A stretch of 64,000 nt of DNA from Callaeas wilsoni. Lineage: Eukaryota > Chordata > Aves > Passeriformes > Callaeidae. This document shows positions 1 to 12,800 of this stretch, piece by piece. The stretch spans positions 775,631 to 839,630 of the forward strand of contig VWPU01003192.1 in assembly GCA_013398955.1 (NCBI GenBank). Reading direction: 5' to 3'. The translations under genes were made by a program, and so were the position numbers. Positions within the stretch are counted from its first letter, which is position 1. Every line of letters starts with the position of its first letter. The notes beneath the pieces are model-generated. The model saw nothing but the letters and a program-made list of their open reading frames with translations, was not told the DNA's origin and made no database searches.

Positions 1-3000
1 TAAAACCATATTCTATTTTGTTGCAATTGTCTTTCCTTGTACAAATAAAGGCCCTGATCCAATAAACATTTATAAATGTGATTTTGATTTACATTAGTTA
101 ATCTACTTCTGTCTTTAAGACACCTTTGCATTTATTTGGGTGGTCCTAGAGGGGATGGGAGATGGACCTTTAAGCATTTACTTGACTTTTGGTTCACCAG
201 GAGTCCATGGAGTTCTCAGGTCCAGAGCTCAGCACGTACAGAGCATTGCAGAACAAGAGCCAGAAGTAGGGGAAAAGCCTGAAAGCCTGCATTAAAATAA
301 AGTTGGGTTTGGGGTTTTTTTTCCCCTGCTAGAGAGTGAATCATCAGTTGGTCTGGGGCTCTGACTGCAATTCTGGCATGGTTCCCGTGGCTTTTACAGC
401 CCCTATTCCACTTGGGAGAGTTTTCAGGAAATTGCGTTGTCATGGATCCTTCTGCTCAGCTCCCGTCTGCTCCGTGCCCAAAATCCCCCGTGCAGTAGAG
501 TAAGAAATCCCTGGTGGGCCCAACCTGCATGAGGCACTAAAGGCTATAACTTCTGTGCAACATCTCCCAGTGCTTCCCTAATTATTCCACTGTATCATCT
601 TAAATAAGGTTTAAAAAAGAGTGGAATCAAATCCAGCAGCTGAGGCATAAGAACATGGGGACTGTGCTCTTCTAAACTGGTCTTTCTGAATTGTCCCTAG
701 TTCTTAGCCATAATCCAGACTGTCTGGACTTCACAAGTAAGAAACAGGCGTATTTTCCTTCAAGGAAAGAGCAATTTAATTCAGCCAGGGTTGCTTTCCT
801 TCTCCCCCCTGCCCCCCCCCAATTGTTTATTTTGCTAAACTAGAGCTGTTTCAAGGATGGCAGGCGCCCATCAGAAAGAAACAAGGCTAAAGTTAGCAAC
901 AAAGAGACGTGCTGATGAGCAGTGCTGTGCCTGGAATCACGGCTGCAGCTGCTCCCTTCCTACGTGCATTGGCACTCTCCGTGTGGTTCAGGTTCCACCT
1001 ATGGAACGGATATGTGAACAGGCAGGAAAAGGGAATCCGCTCCAGAGAAGGAGTTGTCAGTGTGTTGCTCCAGCCCAGAGGCAGTGTGAATTGTCTTACT
1101 CTTCATGAAGAGTCAAAAAGTCGTCTTAGCCATAGGTGGGAAAACCCTGTTTCAAAGAGCTTCTGGCAATGACTATAAAAGGGTCAGTTTGCTGGCCTGA
1201 GGGATTTGAACAATGTGAATTTTCTGTATTATTTTAACAACACAGACAAAACAATGAGCATTCAATGTTTTTTGCTTAGCTTCTATGAGAGGATTTTTGG
1301 AAATACATCTGAACAAGATAAGATCTGAATAAATATCAAGTAGATGCAACAATAGATAGCAGCAGCAGTAGCTACTAAACTGCTTGCAGCAATGTTTAAT
1401 GCTTTTGAAATGTTTGTTCATTGCTTACAGTGGATAGATATGCTTTAGAGCTGAATACACATTTGTCAGAGATCCTGTTGTTTAGGAATACTGGATGATG
1501 GCCCTCAGCTTGGTCCTTGGCAGGTGGAAACCATCTCCTCCCTACTGATGCCCTGTCGGCTTGCTGGCTCTTGAGCATGGTGGGGGGAGCAGGCTTGCTA
1601 CCCTTGCCCTGTTACAGGAGTGCCAAGCACTGTCCAGGGTCCCAGTTCCAAGCCTCTCACCGTGGAAGGGAACTCCAATGTTGCCAGACGTCCTGAAACC
1701 ACCCTTAATACCACAAGAAATGTGAAGACTATAAAGAATTTTGTTTAGCCAATACTAATGCAGTTACTAGGTCTGAACACAAGCACAGAAAAATAAATAA
1801 AAACCTGCTTATAAAGCTACCTGAACTTTAGGTCTGCTCTAGGAGCTTTCCATCAGCTGTGTAAGCAGGAATGAGCTGTTAGGGTGCTTGTATAATTTTG
1901 TGGCTGGGAGCCAGGGCTTCTGACCAGGCTCCTCTTTTTTTCTGAAGAGGATTCTGATATGGGCCTGTGTTTTTCCAGCCCTTCAACTCAGTTCTATTCA
2001 GATTTAAATTTTTATCCTGCTAAAGAGTCAGAAAAAGGGCCTGAACTACTGACTCTTCCTGGAAGAACTTTGTATTTTATCAGCCAATGTCACTACTGTG
2101 ATGTGGCAAGACCTCTCATCTATCCAGACAGTAAAGAAGGACTGTACATGATTATCAGCTACATTCTGGAAACAAATGCTTAAGAAAATGTATTTTCTTC
2201 TTCTTGACAGGACAGAGTTTGACTCTCTATAATCCTTTATATACTGAACCTGGAGTTTTACAAATAAATCATTTGAATCCTGCATTACAGTTTCCACTGT
2301 ATGCTTATGCACACGTTGATCTGTTTTGCCTCTTACTCAAGATTAGAAATGGTAGTAATCCAAATACTTTTGCGTGAAAATGGGTTTGAGAAGTACTATC
2401 AGTCTTGAAGTTTAAATTTTTTTTTCTATCAGTTTTCTGTTGAATATTTAAAGTGCTCGAGTTTTTTACCTGACTCATTTAAGTGCATATTTAGGTAAAC
2501 TAGATTTACATCTATTAAAATGTCCATTTTAAATTTTCCCTTTGGTGAGAGAAAGAAACTGTTCCATGCAGCAGATGTATAACAGATGCCACTCCTAGCA
2601 CATACTGCACTACTGGATGATGGCCAGATGCAGTGGTGATAGCATACCTATTACCATGATAAAGCAGAGTAAGAGAGAAATGTAAGTAATGTGTTAGCTT
2701 CCCAGCCCACCACTTTGTCCACACAAATGGGAAGGAGGAGAAAATTCTTAAGTCTGTCGGCTATCTGCATCATCATATACAGTCCTCAAACCACCTACTT
2801 TTAAAAAATAGCAGTTTAGGTTGAGCTAAGTGAGATTAATCCTACCCATGATATTTGGAGTTATCTAATGAATTAGCAGTTAGACTATGTAGAGTTATAA
2901 TAGTTAAAGCCTGGACATAAAATTCAGCTCTTGACTTCAAGCATTGAGTTTTGCCATTTGACTTCTCATCAGTTCCTTTGGAAAGTTAATCTGAGAAAAC

Positions 3001-3777
3001 AGGTGCTTTTCTAAAAATAGAGAATCATACAATAAATATCTTGAGTTAGAAGGAATCCACAAGAATCATCAAAGTCCAGGTCCTGGCCCTGCAGAGCACC
3101 ATGCCCAAGAATCACACCATGTGCCTGAGAGCATTGTCCAAATGCTTCTTGCACTCTGTCAGGCTGGTGCTGTGACCACTTCCCTGGGGAGCCTGTTCCA
3201 GTGCCCAGCCACCCTCTGGGTGAAGAACCTTTTTCTAATATCCATCCCAAACCTCCCCAGACACAGCTTCAGGCCATTCCCTCCATCTTGTCACTGGTCA
3301 CCAGAGAAGAGATCAGTGCCTGTCCCTCCTCTTCCCCTCGTGAGAAATCTATAAACTGCAACGACACCTTCGTCCTGTCTGCAAAATACTTTTATTTTAG
3401 AAGGTAGAAAGATATTTTTGAGACAAATCAACAAGTAGAGGTTGGGGAAAAATTTTCTGGTGGTATTTGTCCCTCAGGGCACACTCTGCTTTGGAAAGCA
3501 CAGGAAATGAACAGTTACCATAACTGAACTGTCCAGGGTATAAATATCCTTTGTGCTCCAAATTGGCCTTACTTCACTAAGCACAACACAAAGCTCACGT
3601 GAAACTCTGAAAGCTGTCTTAAAAAGAGGCAATGTCCCTCAAACATTAAGCATTTCCACATGCATAAAATGTGACGGTTTTGTGCATGATTGCATTTTAA
3701 ATCAGAAATCATTGCCCAGAATGCAAAATGGATCTTCTAAAATAAATGAACCTTAATTTCTTTTGTATTTTTTAAAG
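1..3777 (+). other. PTPRM: PTPRM intron (3' part) upstream of the first visible exon
   Basis: I find no PTPRM exon here. The exon expected just upstream, coding the D1 segment that ends before VKCCKYWPD, is not recognisable, so it lies outside the window. The intron contains one CR1 fragment (3021-3375), a C-rich run near 806-820 and otherwise unremarkable AT-rich sequence. The short ORFs are not supported by splice sites or protein similarity. Confidence 0.75.
3021..3375 (-). repeat. CR1 LINE fragment, 3' end, antisense
   Basis: It reads on the + strand as the reverse complement of a CR1 3' region: AGAATCAT start, then the 'gtccaggtcctggccctgca' block, 'cctggggagcctgttccagt' and 'gagatcagtgcctgtccctc'. 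It is truncated before the body of the element. A 96-base stretch (3112-3207) is identical to the CR1 at 55227-55322. Confidence 0.88.
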
Positions 3778-3894
3778 GTCAAGTGCTGCAAATACTGGCC
3801 AGATGACACAGAGATATATAAAGACATTAAAGTTACCCTAATAGAAACAGAGCTGCTGGCTGAATATGTGATTCGAACATTTGCTGTAGAAAAG
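3778..3894 (+). CDS. PTPRM: PTPRM exon, D1 middle (39 codons)
   Basis: Acceptor tttaaag, donor GTAAGT, phase 0 at both ends, 117 bp. It codes a segment from [10 protein letters not shown] to RTFAVEK, the D1 strand region before the WPD loop, residues about 1006-1044 in human numbering. KYWPD is the D1 counterpart of QYWPEN in the D2 exon at 16135. Both exons begin at the same place in their domain, which fits ancient tandem duplication of the phosphatase domain. Confidence 0.96.
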
Positions 3895-6800
3895 GTAAGT
3901 TTCCAAATTCAGTTTTCTTAAATACACTGGTATCTGCCGAAGTAACTTATATACAGATTCAACAAGGGAAAGTTAAATCTTTTGATGGAGATCCTGGGTT
4001 TGTAGGTATTTTTGGGTAAACGACTACCGCCCCCTTATGGTAATCTGTGTTTTTCTTTAAATGCAGCAACTTTTCTCTGCTTTTCATCACTGTTGGCCCC
4101 TGCCTGAATTAGAAAAAGTGATGTTCCTTGCCTAGGAGAAATCGAAGCCTCCCTCCCAGCAATCAATTGAAAAACATATTTGTGCTGCTTTCTCATCTTA
4201 CATTCCCCACGATCATTTTCTGTCTGTACCAGAGGCTGCATGCAACATTGTTCAGAAGTCTGTGGTGGAGAATACGGTTATCTGTTGGGCCAGGGTGTGC
4301 CTGGTCTGCAGAGACACAGTTGTAACAAATTGCTGTTCTTTCCAAGGCAATTTCCCTTTTCACGTGGAATCCGTCTTTACATGGAGAGTTCCAATCAGTG
4401 TGTTGTATTACTGTTCATTAGAATAATGCCACGCATTTGTTTGATGCTTTGTAGCTTGTAGAACTTGCAGCTCCCCCAAACAGCTTGCAATATATGGGAA
4501 ACGTACAAATAACAAATAAGGTACTCACTGAAAGTGAGAACAGGCAGGGACGGCCAATGGTGAAGGGTACCGTGCATTTTGTGTCAATTCAGCAGTTTCA
4601 TTCAGAATTCATTAAAGGGCAGAAATGTTTTAATTGTATGTATCAGGACTCATTTGAGTTGCAGAACACCAAGGAAGAGGCCTCCTTGGAAGATTAGATA
4701 TTCCTACTAGCACACTGAACTAATGTTCCCTCACCACAAGTAGATTTTCAACTAATTAGCTTAGAAAGCTTCTTTTGATTTAGTTGCAGTACCTGTGATT
4801 TATTGGTTTTCTCTAATGATGAAATAATATTCATTTATGGGTTTGAAGAACATAATATTTAGCATCAAAGAATCCTGCACCAGGTACCTGAAACTGCCAG
4901 AAAGACTACCCCACAGGGTGTCTGTACATATGTCCAGAGTAACAAAGGAATTAGGGTGTTTCCTGTTTTATTCTTCAATCTAATACTTAAATATGCATCA
5001 GTACAGCATCCTGAGGGTAATGATAATAGAATTACATGGTTTGAATGAACTGAAATATTGTATCGTGTCTACCACTATACCTATTGTATATGGAATTCAC
5101 TCAAGCCTGTTGTTCCCTTGCATTTAGGTATTTTTAATAAACAGATGAGAAACATTGGCTACACTTTGAAGTAGATGAAGCACTGGTTGATTTCTATTCT
5201 GCAAATTTTAAGCTCATGCTTTGATGTTAGCTTTTCACTTCTTAACTGGGACTGAAGAAAAGACCTAGAGGATTTTACAGTTGAACATAACCAAACTGTC
5301 TTGAATAAGTGCATTAGAACAGATAGAGATAAAAGGCACTAAACATTTTATTTCTTTTAAAAAATCTCCATCTGAAAAGATTTCATTTAGACACTGCTTT
5401 TTAATAGTTGGTAGTTTTTCAGTAAGCCTCTAAAAGCAGTGTCAGTGTAGTTTGAGTAAAGTACATTTGTTTGTACTCTATTTTCCATATTTTTAAACTC
5501 CTCCAATAGTACTGGGATGTGAGGTCTGCACATCTCTTTCACCATAATTCTCTCAAGTTTATATTTTTGATGTACTGAGACTGATACTTTCCACCTTCTC
5601 TAAGTAAAGGTGCATGGTGAAACAGAGAGCACCCTAACCAAACAAGCAGATAATACTAAGTGAAATGTGGTATTGGAACACTTAACATTGGAGCCTCAGT
5701 TCCAAAGGACTTGCAGATTTGGCTAACAGGAACTTCAGTAATTCAACAGGAAAAATTGCAGAGTTCTGTGCCTTAGGTGGCCTAATCCCCTGTGTGAGTA
5801 CAGGGTGACTTCTGGGGACAGTGTCTTATATCCAGAATGATTAAAGATTTAGCACATAGGAACTGCAGTGGTGGAGTTCAGAGAGCTGGCCTTGTCCATT
5901 GTGGTAGAGATGAGGAGGAGGGGTAAGGAAGATCTAATTGCAGCCTTCAGCTACCTCATAGATGTTTAGAAAATCAGAGGAATCAAATTCTCCAAGACCT
6001 CCAGTTCCTTCTGACCATCCTTTCTGTTTGTTGATGATCATCTCATACCTGCTCCTGAAGAACAACTTAGAAGTTGATTTGTTTGAAGATAAATTGATGG
6101 CTTACTTCAGGTTTTTTTTTAAATGGATATTGAGTAGTAGGAGCATAATGCTGAGAAAATTGAACCCAAAAGTGCAGTCTGGTTTTGAAGACTATTTCCT
6201 AGATATGCTTTGCATTGTGTGAATAAGCAGTTCCTTTGGAGCAGTTTCTTTACAGCACAACAGTTAACTCAAATGAATAAGTCATACATGAATAGTAACA
6301 TACAGCAGGCAGCATAAGTTTTTGTAGAATTTTTTAACATCCTAGGGTTTACCAGTGTACAACATTTTCTGTTTGTTTCAGCTGAAAGAAAAAGTAAAAA
6401 ATACAGTCTTTCCCAGCTGAGCATATGCTTTTATGATTCATGCAGTTGTGTGCTATTTTGGGTTTAGAAACCAGCAGGAAAGCTAGATATAAAAATCATT
6501 CTTTTGTAGATATAATAAGAAAACTCATTATAGAAGTATCCTATATGCAAAACCTTTGCTAAGTAGCTGTTAACAATGACAGACAAAAATGCAGTCAGCC
6601 TGACAGTCAGCCTTTTCACAGCTAAGGCACAGGATGTACAGGACATAACCTGATCTGTGTAGCAGCCGAGCACATTCCTTGTCAGCTTGTATAGTCATGG
6701 CATTGCTTTTTTTATGGGATCTTTGTTTCTTGGAGGGTCGTGAGTGGTTGTTACAAGCAATATAAAAGTGTTTGAGACACTACCTTCACCTAAGCAGAGC

Positions 6801-9800
6801 TATCTACAGAGTTGAAGGCTTTGCTTACAGTAGCAGAGATGTGTTAACTAACACACACTAAAATCCCCAGAGAGCAGGGACCAAATTGTATTTGAATGTG
6901 TTTGCTAGAGTGTCTTAAAATGCAAATTGTTTTGTCTATTCCTGGGTTTCAGTGTCCTTTAAAATTGTTTTTTAGGATATAAGGTTATATCTGTTTCAAG
7001 GGTGTGATCTCCTCAGTCCACACCACTGCCTCATATGCTCTTAATCCTCCCCCTTGTCTGCCTTTTTGTGTCGATTTCCAGGGGAGATGAGATATTCCTC
7101 TGAGCAGATGCCCTGTCTCCACAGACCCCTAGCCCGAGCTGTCAGAGCATCAAAGACTCCAACATACACTAAGTCCTCTCTAGTCCTGTAGCACTGGCAT
7201 GTCCAAAATTTCTCCACCACTGAAAATTCCAGACTAATGCATACTAGTGTAAATTTAGGAAGCTTATATTACTTATTATTCAAAGAGAATAAAACCTTTT
7301 ATATGCAAACCAGCTCAAGACAAGAAATACATCTTTAAGAAGAAAAGCTGTAAACTACCAGTTATTAATATTGTTGACATTTAGTCCAGCCTAGACATGA
7401 TATGCCATAATTTTGCTGTTTGCTTATGAACCCAGTCTGTGGGTTTTTAATGAGAATAAAATATTGGCAGCTACATTTTTAGAGGGGGAAGGGAAAATAC
7501 AAGCAGTAAGAAAATAAAACTTAGCATACACACTTCTAATATCCAGACTGCTCCCCAAGGTCACATGGGAAATTACTTACATAATCGGCTTCTCATTCAT
7601 ACCTGTCTCACCACATCCGTGTCCTTGTAGACTCTGGCAAATCACCTGAAGGGTGAGCATGCGGAGGGCTACAAACACAGCCCCTGTGACTGAAGGTGCA
7701 AAAAGGTTTCTTACTATTCAGCTTTTTCTTTCAGACCAATGAAGGAGACAAATGATAAGGAAAATTATGCTGAAGCTGTAGTTCCCTGAAGTCAGCAGCA
7801 AAACCCCTGTGGAGAGCAGTGGGGAAAAAAAAAGTCATCTGTGCTCTGTGTTCAGCCTTGCTGCTGACCTGTTCTGTGATCATGGCATGCATCTTAAGGC
7901 CACAGTTTGCAAAGCAGCCTAGTACTTAAATATAGAGTTGAGCATTTCTCTTGTTTTTAAAAGTTTCTGACCAATCTAGTGCTTAGTTACTTAATTTTGT
8001 TGGAAGGCTTTGAAACCAGTTGATACCTAACCTTTGAACTTGCTCTCCTGCTATGAGGAAGCTCTCCAGCAGTCTGCACAGATTGTGTTGGTAGGGGGTG
8101 GACACTTTTCAGCAAGGCTCAGGCTTTTGAAGATTTCAACCCTTGTCTCTTCAACAGAGAGGTGCTCATGAGATTCGGGAAATACGTCAGTTCCACTTCA
8201 CGGGCTGGCCAGACCACGGTGTCCCGTACCATGCCACGGGCCTGCTGGGATTTGTACGGCAGGTCAAATCCAAGAGTCCGCCAAATGCTGGCCCTCTGGT
8301 TGTTCACTGCAGGTAGGTAAAACAGAAGTCTCTCTGTTGTGGTCTGCACTAAACTCAGGACCTACTTTTGCTTCTCCTTTACTGTGTATTCCCCACGCAG
8401 GTTGCTGAAGCCACTGGAGCTCTACTCAAAATTAAACAACAATACATATATTATATATATATATGTAAATATATATATATATACAATACATAAATGAGAG
8501 TAAAAAATTGAGTCTGAAGTTGTGCAAATGCCCAGCTCAATTTCAGTAACATCCAATTGATCAAGTACCTGTGAGATGAACCCTTACACCTTTTACATTT
8601 CCAATACACTGCTGCACATTAACTGTGCTCTTCTTCTGCTTTAGTGCTGGTGCTGGCAGAACTGGATGCTTCATTGTCATTGACATCATGCTAGATATGG
8701 CAGAACGAGAAGGTGTTGTAGACATTTACAACTGCGTGAGAGAGCTTCGATCCCGGAGAGTTAATATGGTGCAGACCGAGGTAATGCTTATCTACTGGAA
8801 TACTGCTTTGCAAGAAAAAATACTCTTCTAGCCCATAAAGATAGAGCTTTGTGGTTGGCACCCTCCAGAATGTAGTTTATTCAGTCACATGCAGAAAATA
8901 AACCCCCCAAAACCTGAAGGACCCCTGCCCAAACAAGTGCCCAGTTAGGCTTCACTGAAGGTTCGTAATGTTCCTTAACAAATAAGGAAAATCAGGAATG
9001 TTTCCTCTCTGGGAGAGATTCATTCTGGAGTATATCTTGTTGAGGCTTAGTTTCATGATAGCACCTACAGAACTGCCTAGAGGAATGAGGAAACCAGAAA
9101 CATTCTGAGTTTTATCACAGTGTGTTACTGCACTTGTCTAACTACTTGTAGTTAGTTTAAGCCAATCTTTCTATATTCAGTTCTAAATGAGTGGGATAAA
9201 GTTTTTTAAACTGTGGTTCTTCCTTCTGGTCTTGCTTCAGTGCTGGTAAACTGAAGAGAGAAGTAGCAACCATATTAGTTGTTATGTTTTATTTACCAAA
9301 ATACTAATGGTCCATGCACTCCATGTCAGTAACTATCTATTTTAATTGCTTTACCAGGAACAGTATGTATTCATCCATGATGCTATCCTGGAAGCCTGTC
9401 TTTGTGGGGACACATCTATTCCAGCTTCTCAGGTTAGGTCTGCTTACTACGAAATGAATAAACTAGATCCTCAAACAAACTCAAGCCAGATCAAAGAGGA
9501 ATTTAGGGTAAGTAGTATACTATATATAGAATGTAGTAGAATATAATAACTCTACAGCCTAGAAGCTGTAGAGTTCAGCTACACTAAAGGCTTCTGCTTA
9601 AGTGTTTATAGCCATATGAATTTTGTAACAGGTCTGGGAGGGAAAGACTGCAAAAAAGGGAAAAATAACTTGTCACTCACCTCTACTGGGTTATGCCGAA
9701 TCATAAAATAATGCAGTAGGGTCGTAGTAAAATATTCTTTTTACTCGAGGGAAGTATGTCGATCCTTCCACTGTCCTTTCTCCAGAAGGCAGGCTACTCT

Positions 9801-12800
9801 GCAGCTGTCTTTGAGGTTATTTTTCATAATTGTATGCTTCCAGGATTTCTCTGATTCCAAAGCCTGCTGACTGTGGTGTGTTTTCATTTCTCTGCATATT
9901 GATTCCCACTGAAACTGAATGCTGAGCTGATCTATTCTTAAATATTTTCGGTTGCTTTCACTGCTGTGTTAATTTTTCTGTTGCATTGTTTACTCTCTTT
10001 GAAAGACTTTAAATATGGTGACTCCGACGCTGCGCGTTGAAGACTGCAGCATCGCGCTTTTGCCGCGAAACCATGAAAAGAATCGCTGTATGGATGTGCT
10101 GCCTCCAGACAGATGCCTGCCTTTCCTCATCACGATAGATGGGGAAAGCAGTAACTACATCAATGCTGCACTGATGGATGTAAGTCTCCACCACATCATT
10201 AATAATAAAAAGGCAATAAGCAGCCCTCCAAACTGAGCTGTGCTAGAAAATGGAGTCAGCATAAGAAGACCGAAAACCTTCTAGCTTGTTTTGTTTTCCA
10301 GAGGCATGGCACAAAATCTTTAAACTCCCAAGTACATTTAGGATCACACATATGTTATGTCACAGCCAAGGTTCCAAAGCCATGCTCAGAGAGCAATTCA
10401 GGGAGTTTTGATAAATTAAATCTGTCTGGATTTCTCCCTAGTGCTTGAATTTTTAACCATCTGGCCTAGGAAAACAAGAGTTACCTATTAAGAGATTGAG
10501 GCAGTTAAATAGAATGATAAGGTTTGCAGCAATATTTTGGTTCCCCTTGTTTATAATTTAAACAGTAATTAACAAAAAAAATAATTGTGTGTCAACACAA
10601 GATAGTACACAAGCCATTACTTCAGCCTTCCTGTTTATTTCTGTTTGAATGAATGGTTCCTCTTCATGTGTGTGTGAAGATTTTTTCCAAATGCATCTAT
10701 GGCAATTCGAATCCTTGTAATGGAGTAACAGTAAAAAGACACTTAAACTGCCTTTACAGTCTGTAGATATTTATAGCCTATTTTTGATGATTTACAGCTA
10801 TAGTCATTACAGTTGTCAAACACATAAACAACAAGAAAACAGAGGTTAATAAGGAAGGAACACATTGTAAATGGCCTTTTTAAAAAGTGAAGCTAGAGTA
10901 ATAACAGTTTATTGCAGTTTTTTCATTTCTTTCCTTCCAGGTTCTCAAAGCCTTTTGCTAAAATAAGCCCAATTTCAAAACACTCCTGTGAATAGTAGGC
11001 AAATGTATCTTTGTGTTTATCTATGTAGAGAAACCGAGAACAGAAGTGTCTAGGTTCTCACAGTAGGTCAATGACATTTCATATTAGAACAGAGCTTCCT
11101 TAATCTGCAATTTGCAACTGTGCCATTACATTGTCTTCTTTCCTGGAGAATTCAGTACTGTTTTGTTCTGTCAATTAAGTAATGCTCGGAAAGAGCAGGG
11201 CCTTAATACTTGCTTTGAAGGTGCTTCCCTTCTTCATTATTGAAACACTGAGCTAGACACAAAGCTATCTGGGAAAAAGGCTCCAAGCGAGGAGGTGGTT
11301 CGGGTTGCTTTCCACCTGAAGCATGTTAGCCAGGCTTCTTCAGTATCCCTGCACTGATGGACAAGAGCAGACATTTGTCCATCCCTCTAAATATTCAATC
11401 TCCAGCAAGCAAGATGAAGTGTTTCCCCCTCTCCCCTTGCATCAGTTGAGGTGCTGTGGAATCACCGCATGTAAGCCTTCAGAGCTCACTTCAAGAAAAA
11501 GGGGTAGCAAGCATAATTTTCTTATGAGTTTGAGAATAGTTTTCCCAAAAAAACTTCTGAGGCTTCTAATCGAGTGAGTAATGGAGACCTCTTTGGACAT
11601 CTTTCATCTGCATGAAACTTCCAGCAAGGCAGGACCAGTAGGATAGGAAGTAGCTGCCTGATGTACCAGCAGCATCACTGCTGGTTGCCGGGTGCTGAAA
11701 CAAAGAACTGAAGTTTTGCATGTCTACGTCTGTACCCAAAACACAGTAGATTCATTTTCTGTGGTCTCCTCAGTGACTGTCTCTGAAAGAATGATCAAAG
11801 AATCATAGAATACCCTGAGCTGGAAGGGAGCCACAAAGGTCACAGAATTACTAGGGCTGGAAGAGACCTCTGGAGATCATGGGGTCTGACCCCCCTGCTA
11901 AGGCAGGGTCACCCTGAGCAGGTGACACAGGAATGTGTCCAAGTGGGTTTTGAAGGTCTCCAGAGAGGGAGACTCTACAACCTCCTTGGGCAGCCTGTTC
12001 CAGTGCTCTGCCACCCTCAGTGTAAAGAAGTTCTTCCTCATGTTGAGGTTGGAACTTCTTGTGTTTTACCTTACGGCCATTGCTCCTTGCCCTGTTACTG
12101 GGCACCACCAAAAGGAGTCTGGCACCATCCTCTTGGCACCTGCCAAGGCAAAGTCCAAATCCTGGCCCTGCACAGGACAGCCCCAGGAGTCACACCATGT
12201 GCCTGCAATAGCCGATCCAATTGGATTTCTGTTGTGGTGCGAATGCTTCAGTTCATGGCATGTAGAGACTTCCCCGCTCTCCTTGATGAAGGCAATGGCA
12301 CCCTCTCCCAACAATTGCCCCAGTATGGCCATGGTAGCTTTCAAGGCTCAGAAGGATGTAAATGAAAATGCTGGCTTGAGATCCACAATGGAAAAGTTCC
12401 AGCAAACAGCTCAGTCAATGACATACTCTGGTACTAAAAGAAACAAAGAGCGCTGAAATTTATCCCCTGGGTATCCTCGCTGCTGTCAGACAGACCAGAA
12501 TTTCAACAATATTTCCAAAGAGTAACTAGATCTTTCCTTTCACAGGCATCATTCAAATTTAGAGCTAAATGCAAACAGCCAAGATTAATCTGTCCATTAA
12601 CAGCTCAAAACAAACTCGTTGCTCAAAATCTTGTAGGAGTTGCATTGGAAGCAAAAATCTCTGATGATTTTACTCTATGCCTGTGGCATGAAATACATTT
12701 TAGAAATATAACATCTGCAGAAGTTATATCCTGCCCAAATACAATTTATTAACTTTGAAGCATATAGGATCTCAGGAAAGAGCTGAAAACAATATATTAA

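Noticed and set aside
11922..12456. Two long + ORFs (147 and 173 codons)
   Set aside because: They lie largely on the nested CR1 pair in a PTPRM intron and read antisense to it; no protein family features.
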